From Harmonia axyridis (lineage: Eukaryota > Arthropoda > Insecta > Coleoptera > Coccinellidae), in NCBI RefSeq assembly GCF_914767665.1, contig NC_059506.1, positions 3,968,001-4,032,000 on the forward strand: a stretch of DNA of 64,000 bases. Direction: 5' to 3'. The number at the start of each line of letters is the position of its first letter. The first letter of the stretch is position 1. Below the pieces are notes generated by a model. It was not told the origin of the DNA, did no database searches, and saw nothing but the letters and a program-made list of their open reading frames with translations. Both the position numbers and the translations under genes were made by a program. Of the stretch, positions 34,371-45,195 are shown piece by piece.

Positions 34371-36800
34371 ATGAAAAAGTTTGAACAGGTCGATTCATGT
34401 TTGACAAAAACAGATAAAATATTTTTGACTATTGCCAACATTAATGTACAATCCTTAGGTAATAAAATTGACAACTTAACTCATTTCCTAAATGACCAGA
34501 ACGTGAATATTGGGTGCATAACAGAACATTGGCTCTCCTCCGGTATACTTGATAGAATTTTCATAGAAAACTATGTCGTGGCAAGTGCTTATTGCCGGAG
34601 ATCATCGAGACATGGCGGTGCAGCTATTATTTTGAGGAATAATATCCCATTCAAGGAGTTGAGTGAGATAAAGGATTTGTCGGTGGATAGAATAATAGAG
34701 ATGACGGCTATTAGAATAGCGAAAAGAAACTTGACGGCCGTGGCCGTGTACCGACCACCATCAGGCGATTTTGAAACTTTTGAAAGCATCATGAATCAGG
34801 CTCTTGAAATATGCCTACAGAAGTATCCTAGGGATCATCTTGTGTTCGCAGGTGACTACAACGTGAACTTTCGAGCGCAAACTAAAGAGAAAAGTAAAAC
34901 AATCGAGCTCTTCAAATCGTTTAATATGAATTACATGTTTTCTGATCCGTCACATGAAACAAAAAGTTCAACAAGTTGTATAGATAATATGTTTACAAAT
35001 GTGTCTGCTGAAAATTCCACGGCTTTCACATATGAACCTCATCTGTCAGACCACTTTGCCCAAATTCTGAAGATCTCGTGCACTCACTTTAATCCTGAAA
35101 AAGAAACTTTTAAGACAGTCAGACCGATAAATGACAAAAATACTCACCTCTTCATACAAAAAATGCGTGATGAAGATTGGACCCTTGTGTATGCCGAGGA
35201 CGCGGAGACTCAATATAATATATTCCACAGAAGACTGATGCATATTTTCAATATCTCTTTTCCTGAAAAAAAAATTAAAATGAATAAACATAAAAAATAC
35301 AAATCATCTAAAGAAATAAAAGATCTGAAAAACAAACTGGAAGCTGCGAAGATTATTGCTGATGTAAAGAGAGATGAAAACAGTGAAAAACTCTGTAAAA
35401 TGTTGAAAACCAAGCTGAAGAAAGTGATAACTGACTCTGTTAGAACAAAAAATTCAAAACAAATTGAAGAAGCCGAGAATAAGACCCAGGTCATGTGGAA
35501 GCTGATAAAACAGCAAACACAGAAGAAAAATAACTCGAGTACATCAGATGAAGTTGTGACAGCAGATGAAATGAATAAATACTTCACTAATATAGGCAGA
35601 GAAATGGCAAGAAGTGTTGGACCGAACTTGCAAGAATCATCTAGTCTGCTTCACAGAAGTAAATTGAATAATCCAGATTCCATGTATCTTTCTCCGGTGA
35701 CCGAAGATGAAATAGTCGATTCAATAATGAAAACGAAGAATAAAACAGCTAAAGATTACTACGGAATGACAATTCAGTTATTGAAATGCATCATTCCGGA
35801 TATCAAAACACCGTTATGCAAAATTGTTAATGATTGCTTCATTCAAGGAGTTTTTCCAGCAGAACTTAAAATCGCAATTGTGACACCACTTCACAAGAGG
35901 GGAGATACTGAAGACCACTCGAATTACAGACCAATTTCTGTGCTGCCGGTATTTTCGAAGGTGTTTGAAATAGCACTGAGGAAACGCCTGGTCGACTACT
36001 TCGAAAATAATTCACTACTTCACACGGCTCAACATGGCTTTAGGCAGTATAGGTCAACAATAACTGCAATGCTTGAGGTTCTCGATACAATATTAGGTGC
36101 ATGCAATGATTCAGAAGAAGTAGAAATGACATCTGTAGACCTAAGTAAAACGTTCGATAGTGTCTGTCACGAACTACTGCTGGAGAAACTCCATTATTAT
36201 GGTATACGAGGATTGACACACAAACTTATTCAATCCTATTTGACGAGTCGGTACCAGTCAGTGAAGTGGAATGGATGCAGATCTGATGTCATCGAGGTAG
36301 AGTGTGGTGTCCCCCAGGGATCAATTTTGGGTCCGATATTTTTCATATTGTTTATGAATGATATATTTTACAACATAAATTCTGGTATGTGCAGCAGTTA
36401 TGCTGATGATGTAGTGATTCTGAATAGGTCAGACAGTAGAAGTGATCTCAATGACAGAACGAGTGTTAGTGAACTAGACGCACAAAAGTGGTTTTCTGCC
36501 AATGGATTACTGATAAATTCGAATAAAACTCAGAAGCTGGTGTTCACAAACAGGGAGCAAACTGATTCATCGTTATTATATTTGGGACTCGAATTCCAAC
36601 CGCCATTAAACTGGAGCAAGCATATAGACAACCTATGCAAAAAATTGTCTACTTCCATCTTCCTGATCAGAAGAATGAGTCAAATAACAGACACCAACAT
36701 CGCGAAGCTGACTTATTATTCAAGTTTCCACAGTGTGGCTACATATGGTATTCTGCTTTGGTTTGGGGGCAATGTGCAGATTCCCAAAAAATTCTGTTGA
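34371..36800 (+). CDS. LINE ORF2: endonuclease and reverse transcriptase (frameshifted near the C-terminus)
   Basis: 809 residues before the frame breaks. The N-terminal AP-type endonuclease shows ANINVQSLGNKI, CITEHWLS, VYRPPSGDF, VFAGDYNVNF, SCIDNMFTN and HLSDHFAQIL. The RT domain has YRPISVLPVFSKVFE (about residue 520), QHGFRQYRSTITAM, VDLSKTFDSV (about 590), GVPQGSILGPIFFILFMND (646) and SYADDVVIL (677). Near GTTTGGGGGCAAT the frame slips: this frame ends VQIPKKFC-stop, while an overlapping frame at 36635-37012 carries the expected continuation ADSQKILLKQKSAIRAIYQM. The element nicks target DNA and primes reverse transcription there. The frameshift and later insertion mean this copy is probably inactive now, although most catalytic residues remain. 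Confidence 0.9.
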   Translation: MKKFEQVDSCLTKTDKIFLTIANINVQSLGNKIDNLTHFLNDQNVNIGCITEHWLSSGILDRIFIENYVVASAYCRRSSRHGGAAIILRNNIPFKELSEIKDLSVDRIIEMTAIRIAKRNLTAVAVYRPPSGDFETFESIMNQALEICLQKYPRDHLVFAGDYNVNFRAQTKEKSKTIELFKSFNMNYMFSDPSHETKSSTSCIDNMFTNVSAENSTAFTYEPHLSDHFAQILKISCTHFNPEKETFKTVRPINDKNTHLFIQKMRDEDWTLVYAEDAETQYNIFHRRLMHIFNISFPEKKIKMNKHKKYKSSKEIKDLKNKLEAAKIIADVKRDENSEKLCKMLKTKLKKVITDSVRTKNSKQIEEAENKTQVMWKLIKQQTQKKNNSSTSDEVVTADEMNKYFTNIGREMARSVGPNLQESSSLLHRSKLNNPDSMYLSPVTEDEIVDSIMKTKNKTAKDYYGMTIQLLKCIIPDIKTPLCKIVNDCFIQGVFPAELKIAIVTPLHKRGDTEDHSNYRPISVLPVFSKVFEIALRKRLVDYFENNSLLHTAQHGFRQYRSTITAMLEVLDTILGACNDSEEVEMTSVDLSKTFDSVCHELLLEKLHYYGIRGLTHKLIQSYLTSRYQSVKWNGCRSDVIEVECGVPQGSILGPIFFILFMNDIFYNINSGMCSSYADDVVILNRSDSRSDLNDRTSVSELDAQKWFSANGLLINSNKTQKLVFTNREQTDSSLLYLGLEFQPPLNWSKHIDNLCKKLSTSIFLIRRMSQITDTNIAKLTYYSSFHSVATYGILLWFGGNVQIPKKFC

Positions 36801-36989
36801 AGCAGAAAAGTGCCATAAGGGCTATATATCAGATGAAGACCACAGAAAGTTGCAGAGAAATTTTCAAGAGGGAGAAAATACTTACCATCACATCATATTT
36901 TATACTTACCTGCGTTAAATATGTTCACCAACACCGGAACAAATTCCCAAAAAATTCTTTCTATCATAACTACAATACCCGGGAAAATA

Positions 36990-37800
36990 GTATATTATTC
37001 AACGAGCGGTAATGTAGGTCATAACTCACGCAGATGATGTTTGCAGCACGAGCCGCAGGCGAGTGCTGTAAATCATCAAGTGAGTTATGACCATTACCGC
37101 AAGTTGAATACTATACTTTATCTACGACTATATCAATAAATACTAAGAAAAAATACAGACATAGAATAAAGACAGAAGGAACGGGAAATAAACATAATGT
37201 GCTCGATCCCGTACAAGAGAGATGGAAACTTAGTGCTACCAATCACAATCGAACTAGCTTCGGCTAGCTCGAATCCAGTACAGACATAGAAATTTATTGA
37301 AAAACCTTAATATTTTCCTATAAAATGCATTAAAATATACCAAAAACTATTCCCTGTAAACGATGACTTAATGATCTTACTGCTACACCAATCTTGAAAA
37401 TTTTTTCAAACTCCTTTATATTTTTTCGGGCAATTAATTCTGTATGGTAACATTAGCTGTTTGTCTTTTAGGAATGTATACCTTTATAATATTTCATCTT
37501 CACTATCTGAATTAATCGTTTTCAGCAAAACATTCACAATAATTAGATATCAACCTAATTTGAAAACGTCAAAAGTGACATTACCTCGGACATTCCTCCC
37601 CTCAATAACAATAATGGAATGTTCCCTTTCGGCCAATCGAATAGAAGCAGAGAAGTATAGAAGCACAGATCCATATTTTCTGATTTATAATAGTGAGTTA
37701 TAGTAGTGAGTTATTATAAATCACGCTGTTTGTTAATAGATACTATTAATTGCTCAAAAGCAGTTGAATAATGAGTTTATAATTCAATAGGAGTAGATAA
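36990..37800 (+). mobile_element. Unclassified 811-bp insertion with 5' hairpin, copy 1
   Basis: Inserted in the LINE and flanked by AAAATA on both sides (36984-36989 and 37801-37806). Removing it with one AAAATA restores the LINE reading frame (TRENNYALP). It begins GTATATTATTCAACGAGCGG. The first 130 bp fold on themselves, because CGGTAATGTAGGTCATAACT pairs with AGTTATGACCATTACCGC further in. The other copy is at 58,473-59,278. An 80-codon frame near the 3' side exists in both copies. Confidence 0.85.
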
Positions 37801-37806
37801 AAATAA

Positions 37807-38178
37807 TTATGCTCTTCCGTACTCGAGAATAAAGAAAACGCAACAAGGTCCAAATCATACCTGCTTAAAACTTTACAATAAGCTTCCCAATGATATGAAA
37901 ACGTCGAATCTTTCTGCGTTCATTAGAAAGGTGAAGAATTTGCTTTTAGAAAACACGATTTATAACTTGACCGAATTTTTAAACTGATTGTTTGTCATTG
38001 AGTGTTATATATTTATTGCTGTGTTCACGTCTTTTACATTTTATGTTAGTATATCTATATATTTGTGTATATATTTATCATCCTTTTTGACAGGCCATAT
38101 AATATTTTAATGGCAAATATTTGTACATGTGTTTCTGTAGTTATAACATGTATAAATAAATTTATTATTATTATTATA
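37807..38178 (+). pseudogene. C-terminal part and tail of the split LINE ORF2
   Basis: Reads NYALPYSRIKKTQQGPNHTC then LKLYNKLPNDMKTSNLSAFI and RKVKNLLLE, the normal LINE RT C-terminus. A stop at about 37,985, a short 3' UTR and the TTA tail follow. Confidence 0.82.
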
Positions 38179-38370
38179 ACAGTTTCTGTGGCACTGCCCC
38201 AACATGAAAATCATATCAACCATTTCATCTTTATCGAAATTCATCTCAATTTATTGTATTCGGAAATCACTTTGAGCTCTGAATAACAATATTTTGATCA
38301 ATACTTGAAAACAGTTTATGTGACACTGCTCCGACTTGAAATTCATATGAACGATTTCACGAATAAAATT
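38178..38370 (+). repeat. Two-copy 132-bp tandem repeat
   Basis: AACAGTTTCTGTGGCACTGC at 38178 recurs as AACAGTTTATGTGACACTGC at about 38310, each followed by an ATTCAT-containing stretch. It lies directly after the LINE tail. Confidence 0.7.
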
Positions 38371-39140
38371 TTTTTTTTTTGGCGCTGATGAAACTATGTA
38401 AACGTTAGAATACACAAGTTACCAATAATACCTATGTATGTGTTACTTGGTCGGTCAAATATTATCATTTTCATGTTGAACTTCGAGGATTATGATATTG
38501 GAAGGGATTCAAAGTTTTTCAAGAATTGGTCATTCAGTTTATTTCATTGTGGGACTCAATTAAAATATCCGTTTGTTATTATGTTCATTATTCCTGAAAT
38601 TTTTTATGTCTGCTGGACACAGGAGTGAAAATAATCCTAAGGTTACTTCTTAAAAAATGTAAAGTTTTAAACTGTGTATATCATCATGGAAAAAAATCAG
38701 GGTGTTACATCTGGACAACTCAAGAAAAAAACAATTTGAAAGTCTTCATATTTGGACATCGATAACGGACACCCTGTATAAAAGAGGTTAATCATTTACG
38801 AACGATGACTAGGCAATTTCTTGAGTATTTCTATCGCTTCTGGAAATCGGTAAAGGGGGGAACACCCTGTATATCAGAAAATAATTTCCAGAGATGCAGA
38901 ATCGAAAGTACAAAGGGGATGCTTTTCAACTAAATTTCTAAAAAGTCTGGTTTGGCAGCTATGGAAGCCTAACACACTATTGCAGGACCCTGTATACGGA
39001 TCACCGCCTACTTACAAACCAAAGTAACCAAGTGTTTGATTGATTAATTTATTTTCTATTACCAAGGCACGGCCAAAGTTGCCGAAAATATAATAAATAC
39101 TCGAATTGGCCATTGATTGTTGTCTGCACACCCAATCTTT
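38371..39140. other. Intergenic with element-terminus scraps
   Basis: Several GGGTGTT and ACACCCTGTATA phrases (for example near 38,700, 38,770 and 38,863) look like leftover ends of non-autonomous DNA elements. No gene is recognised. Confidence 0.5.
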
Positions 39141-39142
39141 GT

Positions 39143-39250
39143 ATCAATCACGCATTGACAATTAACTCATGCTTTATTTTTATGTGAATCCATTCGATTC
39201 CTTTTGCATGATTTAGGTATTTAAGGAATCGAATCTTAAGTAGAACCAGT
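39143..39250 (+). promoter_or_regulatory. Gene F promoter
   Basis: CAATCACGCATTGACAATT (39146-39164), TATTTAAG from 39218 and CCAGT at 39246-39250, with 30-bp TATA-to-initiator spacing and a 15-nt leader. The promoter looks intact although the coding region is broken. Confidence 0.72.
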
Positions 39251-39669
39251 TGAACCATCACGATGAAGCTAACTCCATTTGCCATCTTATTCCTTGTTCT
39301 TGTTGCAGTAGTAAGTTTGTGAATGAAAATTTGAAAACCGATTTCAATTGATTATGTTTTGTTGGAATGTTTTAAAATTTGGTAGATAAAATCAATATCA
39401 TTTCTTGATGATTTTTGCAAATAGCTTTTTAAACTCAATATCGTCATCGGTTTCATTTGTTTTCATATATTTTTCTCAATTACAGTGCAGTGTTGCTTCC
39501 CCAAGGTACATCTTCCGTAATTTCAGGAAATAAAGGGTTGTTAATAAAAAATACTGATTCATTATTTAAGGTGAGTAAAACAGATATCAAAAGGAAACAC
39601 TTATAATTGACTCAACTTAAATCACCATTCATTCTTGTTGGATTTATAGGTTTAGCAGAGGATTCACTA

Positions 39670-41340
39670 ATACACAGATGATGTTTTAATCGTTTAATAA
39701 TATAATCTCTAGAATGTCTCTCTCCGAGCAAGCTCGATGTCGAATAGACTTATCTTATAGGTTATACCTTAGATGCATAGAAAACCTGGTGTGTCTACTT
39801 ATACCTGTAAAACTTTCAGACAAAACAGGAGATTTTTCAGATTTATACCTACTTGATTTCCAGTGATCGCGGTCTGTTTCAGATATACATCGTTTACATT
39901 TGACATTTCTCTGAATTCTCGACTTTTGTGAACCAAGGGCGTAGATCTTTTTTTCTTGGGGAGGGATAATCGAAAAAAAATTTTTTGACGATAACTTTTA
40001 TTCATATCTGTAATGTTAGAAAAAGAAGTTTGATAATGAAGTTTGAACCAAATTACTCGAAATAATTCTTGTTGTTACTAATTCGGTTGTTCTTACCTTA
40101 TACTGGGTGTTCTCAAATAAGAGTTACGAAGGGAAATGAGAAACTACTTGGATAATTTTGAGAAAAAAAGTTTCATGAATATGAGCACACAAACGCTTTG
40201 CTTTCAATATACAGGTTGTTTCTAGTGTGTCGTACAGTTAATCAAATATTTATTAATCATCGCTACAGATTGGGTAAATGAATACCAAAACTTATAATTA
40301 ATGCATTCATTAGAGCTTACTAGCTGGATCTTTATAATAATTTGGATTTTCCTGATGATTACTAGAGATTTCTTTTCGAAATCTATAGCAGATACAACAA
40401 AACTATAACAAACGAAAAAGTGTAGTACTGGACCAAAGTTTTTTCTACATTTTTTTAAACTAACTAACAGCCATTCACCAAAATATAGTTTTGGAGGAAG
40501 TAAGAAGGCATCCTTCCAGAAAAAATATCACTCTGTAGATTTGCATTCAAAATTAGCATATCAAATGGTGAAAACTTTAAACTGGAATATCTATGGCCAA
40601 TTCAAATGAAATATCTTGAGAAGGGAAGGTTATACGAGAAAAAAACTTAAACTTTAACACATGTATCTCAAAACAAAATGTTTGGGAACTCATGTTGTAG
40701 GACTTTTTTTCTTAAAATGATCCGGAAATCTGTCATTTTCATTTGTATCTCCAATTTAGGAACATAGTGTTAATACCCCCAGTATCCCCCTATTTCTACG
40801 CTCTTGTCGTAAACTTTGAGTATAGAAAAATAATAATTTATATTCTATGGTCTGTCATTATATTCCTTTCATTTGATTGAAAATTTGAAATGAACTGAAT
40901 TGTAATTTATTGTGAATGTTTGCAGTGTCTAAAATCAGTATTCCCTTTTTAAACGGCACCAGGTAGATGCGGGAATTCGAAAAATTTCAAAGAGCGCCAC
41001 CTTACAGAACTCTGGTTAAGCAGCACACCAAAGCAACGGGTGGGTCTCTCAAAAAGTCTGGAACAAAATCGAATCAGTAAACACACCAGGTATTCTATGC
41101 ATCTTACTTATAGGTTATACCGAGGGTTATACCCCTGTCATCTACTCTAGATCATTGAGGATATATTCTTGTTCTTTCTCTCGATAACGTCGATGGTCTT
41201 GTCACTTGTCACTCGCTTAACGCTCGCTGGCAGCGCCACGGTGACGAGATGTAGTAATACTACGAGTGTAGGATAGGATGTAATGTAATTTGTTCGGATG
41301 AAGTAATATTCTAACAATTATAGACGGTTATTATTGTTAT
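39670..41340. repeat. Insertion with inverted ends in gene F intron 2
   Basis: ATACCTTAGATGCATAGAAA followed by ACCTGGTGTGT near 39,770 is mirrored at about 41,090-41,140. The mirror-image gene H lacks this block, so it was inserted after duplication. It includes a region (40,100-40,790) related to 8,330-8,890. Exact ends were not resolved. Confidence 0.6.
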
Positions 41341-41559
41341 TAAAATGAAAAAGTGAGCATAACTCTCAACCAACACCTTCGCTCAGTCGCAGTCGATAAT
41401 TCTTGACTTGAACACTCTGGTAGTATCTTCTTGGATTGGATCATTCCAAAAATTTTTTCGAAACATTGATACTCCGAGATTTGAGAAGTATCCAGATCTT
41501 AGCAATAATTACACTTCCTCACTAGAATCCTTATACGAAATTACCACCTCAGGAAGTAC

Positions 41560-43134
41560 AGGGTGGGCAAATTTCGATGTTTTAGCACTACAACTTTTAA
41601 ACCAGAGGAGATAGACAATATCTGATACCCCATTCTCGGTCTCTTTCCCTGGGAAACTAACAAGGGTACTATTCATTTTTGGCCACCTTCTTTTGTTTTC
41701 GAGTTATAAGCGAAATTGGAAAAATGGCGATATCGAAAAACATTTATATCTCCGCTAATACTGATGATAGAGCTCTGAAATTAAAACATTATTCAGGCTC
41801 TTTTTTACGTAGAATCCAGTGGCGTGCTCGTCTTTTCAAAAGGGTCTTCAATTACGAAGCTATGACCCAAAGTTATGTTTTTTCAAATAGAAACATTTCT
41901 GTGACATTTTTTGAAAGCATAATTTTTCCTGATTTCAAAAATATATGACATCGTAGGGTTTGTATCAAAATAAATAACAGAAATTGGTCAAAAACCTTTT
42001 TTCAACTAAAAGTCTCAATATTTTTATGGTTTCAACTGTTAATGAGCACAGAAAAATTGAGCTTTCTATAACAAGAGGAATATACTTCCGTCAATTCGAT
42101 TATTTCTATGCTTTTTACTAATTTCTACAAAATTCGAATCTAGATTTGTTTTAAAAAAATAGTTTCGAAAATATAAATGAGCTCGGAGAATATTTCCTAG
42201 GTTGCTTGAACATAGTTTCAAATATTCATCTATTGAATTCGGTGCGAAATATCGAGAAGATGTGTCGACTGTGCATTGTGCAATTGTTGTCATTACTATA
42301 TAGGTTAAATATTATTTCTTGTTCGTTTTCTTCGTAATTAAATTGTTGAGTTCAAAATCATATATGCGTTGTTTCATATGCTATTTAAAATGGATTGGTA
42401 TTTGTGCGTATTCTTTCTGGAGACCTATGAAAATAATCATGTCATACATCCAACTCATTACAACTCTTTCGATTGAAACATTCGATCTTGTCGATCTTTT
42501 CGTTATTTCCACATCAATTTTTAGATGATAAATTCATAAAATATATCTAGATTCGAAATGTGTAGAAATTAGTGAAAAGCATAGAAATAATCTGATTGAC
42601 GGAAGCACACTGCTCTTGTTATAGAAAGCTCATTTTTTTGTGCTCATCAACAGTTGAAACCATAGAAATATTGGGACTCTTAGATAAAAAAAGGTTTTTG
42701 GACATTTTTAATTATTTGTATTGATACAAACCATTCGACGTTATAAATTTTTGAAATCAGGAAAAATAATGCTTTCGAAAAATGGCACAGAAATCTAGTG
42801 TTTCCATTTGAAAAAACATAACTTTGGGTCATAGCTTCGTAATTAAAGACTTTTTTGGAAAAACGAGCAAGCCACTAGATTCTATGTGAAAAAGTGTCTG
42901 TATAATGTTTTGATTTCAGAGCTCTATCATCAGTATTAACGGAGATATAAATGTTTTTCGACATCGCCATTTTTCCAATTTTCGCTTATAACTCGAAAAC
43001 AAAAGAAGGTGGCCAAAAATGAATACTACCCTTGCTAGTTTCTCAGAAAAAAAAACGAGAATGGGGTATCAGATTTTGTCTATCTACTCTGGTTTAAAAG
43101 TTGTATTGCTAAAACATCGAAATTTACCCACCCT
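41560..43134. mobile_element. Foldback element with AGGGTGGGC ends and GTAC target duplication (1.58 kb)
   Basis: Arms of about 600 bp (41560-42170 and 42535-43134) are inverted copies around a 360-bp spacer. Termini read AGGGTGGGCAAATTTCGATG and AGGGTGGGTAAATTTCGATG. GTAC flanks both ends (41556-41559 and 43135-43138). The mirror-image gene H intron at 61,280-61,311 has the empty site with one GTAC, proving insertion and boundaries. No transposase is encoded. Half copies lie at 19,925 and 44,592. Confidence 0.93.
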
Positions 43135-43358
43135 GTACATACCTCATGAGAAAGGGTCTAGCGGAACGTTAAACGACGAGTGCAGATTCTGCGGAGAGGT
43201 GGAAGAAATTCCAGATCTCCTGGTGACCGAATCCAAAAAATGCTTTAGACAAAACACATATAGAAGTGAAGTTATCTACTTGAAGCCATACAAAATACTT
43301 AAGTTCCTTAGAATTCTATGTCTCATAATATTTAATTTTGGCGCAGTATATGATTTTT

Positions 43359-43400
43359 AGTACCTACATACATACCTACATACATACCTACATATATAAA
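43359..43400. repeat. TACC/TACA microsatellite
   Basis: Alternating TACCTACATACA units just before gene F exon 3. Confidence 0.85.
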
Positions 43401-44006
43401 TATTTGACTGCTCGAAGATGAAAGTTTTTCATATTAATAATTCAATTCAATAGGAGTCTATTTTTTATGTAAAATGCTTCTTACTGGTGCTATGAGATTT
43501 ATGTCTTTCAGGTTCTGAAACAGCAAGATCCGATTCCATCCATAGCAGGAACACTAGTTTGAGGGCTACAAGGTACCAACAATTACATTGCGAAATTATG
43601 CAGGAAAAAAGATGATATGGAATAATAATAAATGAAAGAATAAAATCAACTTTCATTCAATCTCCCCTCATTTAGATGAGTAAAAAAACAGACAAGTTGA
43701 AACAAAATCGTAAAATTGCACCGAGTTGGCGTTAGTAGCATTTGAGCGCTGGTTCATTAATTAGTCATTTGCTCCCTTGGAGACCACAGAAATGTTGATT
43801 TCAATCGGCTAAAAAATCCTAATTCCTAACGAATCTCTTAACTCCTAAGTTGACTTGACTGCCAATTTAGAGGCACATAGTTCCAAAATTTGATTTGAGA
43901 TTATCTTTAAGGGAGATACCTTACTGAAACTCTGTTTAAACTTATTTTATGATGAATTATGTACTTTTGTGTATGTATATAATTTTCCATCGTCTCAAAA
44001 GAATAT

Positions 44007-44032
44007 ATATATATATATATTTTTTTTTTCCA
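44007..44032. repeat. AT dinucleotide and poly-T tract
   Basis: A run of AT repeats followed by T11. Confidence 0.85.
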
Positions 44033-44320
44033 TCGTTAATGGCATACCTTTCTCTCACAACTAAGTGGACGGCCATCATTTTCTCTAAATATGTAATCGT
44101 TTTTTGATTAAAATCAAAATGGAACCTTTTATTGAGAATACTTTAAAGAGAAAAGCAACCACAAGAATTAGGTCGCAAAATATGTTATTAATAAAGTGAA
44201 CATTTTTTCGATTGAGCTCTTCAAAATACTGAAATCTTGCATTAGGTGTGAACTTTAAAATGTTATGCAGCATTATTCTTCCTCATTATGGAATCTTATG
44301 ATCATACGAATGCAACATAC

Positions 44321-44422
44321 ATTGTTTTGATCACGTTTTCACTATTGAATATTTTTAACTCCCTATCCCATAACTCTTGGAAAATATAGGTATTTAAGCA
44401 ACAGTTGATACCTACATCAAGT
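44321..44422 (+). promoter_or_regulatory. Promoter relic of gene G
   Basis: TGATCACGTTTTCACTATT at 44329-44347, TATTTAAG from 44391 and TCAAGT at 44417. It is the mirror partner of the gene I promoter and still well formed. Confidence 0.65.
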
Positions 44423-44434
44423 ACCTACTAAAAA

Positions 44435-44482
44435 ATGAACCGAACATCTTTTGTCATAGTGTTAATACCACTTTCTTTTTGA
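44435..44482 (+). pseudogene. Small secreted peptide gene G, exon 1 relic
   Basis: Begins MNRTSFVIVL, identical at the start to gene I exon 1, then diverges and stops (IPLSF-stop) with no splice donor at the usual place. No exon 2 or 3 was found downstream. The mirror match with gene I ends near 45,850, where the gene B duplication block starts. That junction falls just before the point where exon 2 would lie. Confidence 0.75.
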
Positions 44483-44591
44483 TATTTGTGCTGATTAAAC
44501 TTCAGCATCTAAGCTTTATTGTAGATATCAATATATGACTACGAAGTGAAATGTTTAGAGCATATTAGATATATATTATATAATAGAGTAA

Positions 44592-45195
44592 ATAAAATAT
44601 ATCTAGATTCGAATTTTGTAGAAATTAGGAAAAGCATAGAAATAATCAGATTGACGGAAAGGCATTGCTGTTGTTATAGAAAGCTCAATTTTTCTGTGTT
44701 CATCAACAGTTGAAACCATAGAAATATTGAGACTCTTAGATAAAAAAAAGGTTTTTGACCATTTGCTGTTATTTATTTCAATACAAACCATACGATGTTA
44801 TATATTTTTGAAATCAGGAAACATTAAGTTTTCAAAAAATGGCACAGAAATTTAGTGTTCCCATTTGAAAAAACATAACTTTAGGTCATAGCTTCGTTAT
44901 TAAAAATCCTTTTGAAAAGACAAGCACTCTACAGAATTCTACGTGAAAAAGTGCCTGTATAATGTTTTAATTTCAGAGCTCTATCATCAATATTAACGGA
45001 GATATAAATGTTTTTAGATATCGCCATTTTTCCAATTTTCGCTTATAACTCGAAAACAGAAGAAGGTGGCCAAAAATGAAAACTTTCTTTATTAGTTTCT
45101 CAGAAAAAGAGACCGAGAATGGGGTATCAGATTTTGTCTATCTCCTCTGGTTTGAAAGTTGCAGTGCTAAAACATCGAAATTTGCACACCCTGTA
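44592..45195 (-). repeat. Half copy of the AGGGTGGGC foldback family
   Basis: Matches the right arm of the 41.6-kb element and ends at CACACCCTGTAC, followed by a GTAC-containing flank. The opposite arm is absent. Confidence 0.8.

Larger units (their letters stand above)
33120..38178 (+). mobile_element. Two-ORF LINE, nearly complete, split by an 811-bp insertion
   Basis: ORF1 (33220-34362) and ORF2 (34371 onward) are 8 bp apart. The 3' end carries a TTA-repeat tail at 38161-38178. The RT C-terminus is interrupted at 36990-37800 by a separate repeat and then resumes in the expected protein sequence (NYALPYSR ... AFIRKVKNLLLE). A single-base frame shift occurs near 36,765-36,775. It is the most complete non-LTR element in the window. 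Confidence 0.92.
39263..43562 (+). pseudogene. Small secreted peptide gene F, frameshifted
   Basis: Exon 1 at 39263-39310 (MKLTPFAILFLVLVAV), exon 2 at 39486-39570 and exon 3 at 43512-43562 (VLKQQDPIPSIAGTLV). Exon 2 is 85 nt, against 84 in the mirror-image gene H. GCTTCCCCAAGG here has one more C than GCTTCCCAAGG in H. The extra base shifts the frame after CSVAS and brings a stop 15 codons into the exon. Splice sites, exon 3 and promoter are all preserved, so the break is probably recent, or a sequence error. Intron 2 has grown to 3.9 kb through two foldback insertions. Confidence 0.8.

Noticed and set aside
37461..37703. 80-residue frame conserved between the two 811-bp elements (also 58938-59180)
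   Set aside because: The few differences between copies are all amino-acid changing, with no synonymous excess. The frame is simply retained because the copies are young.
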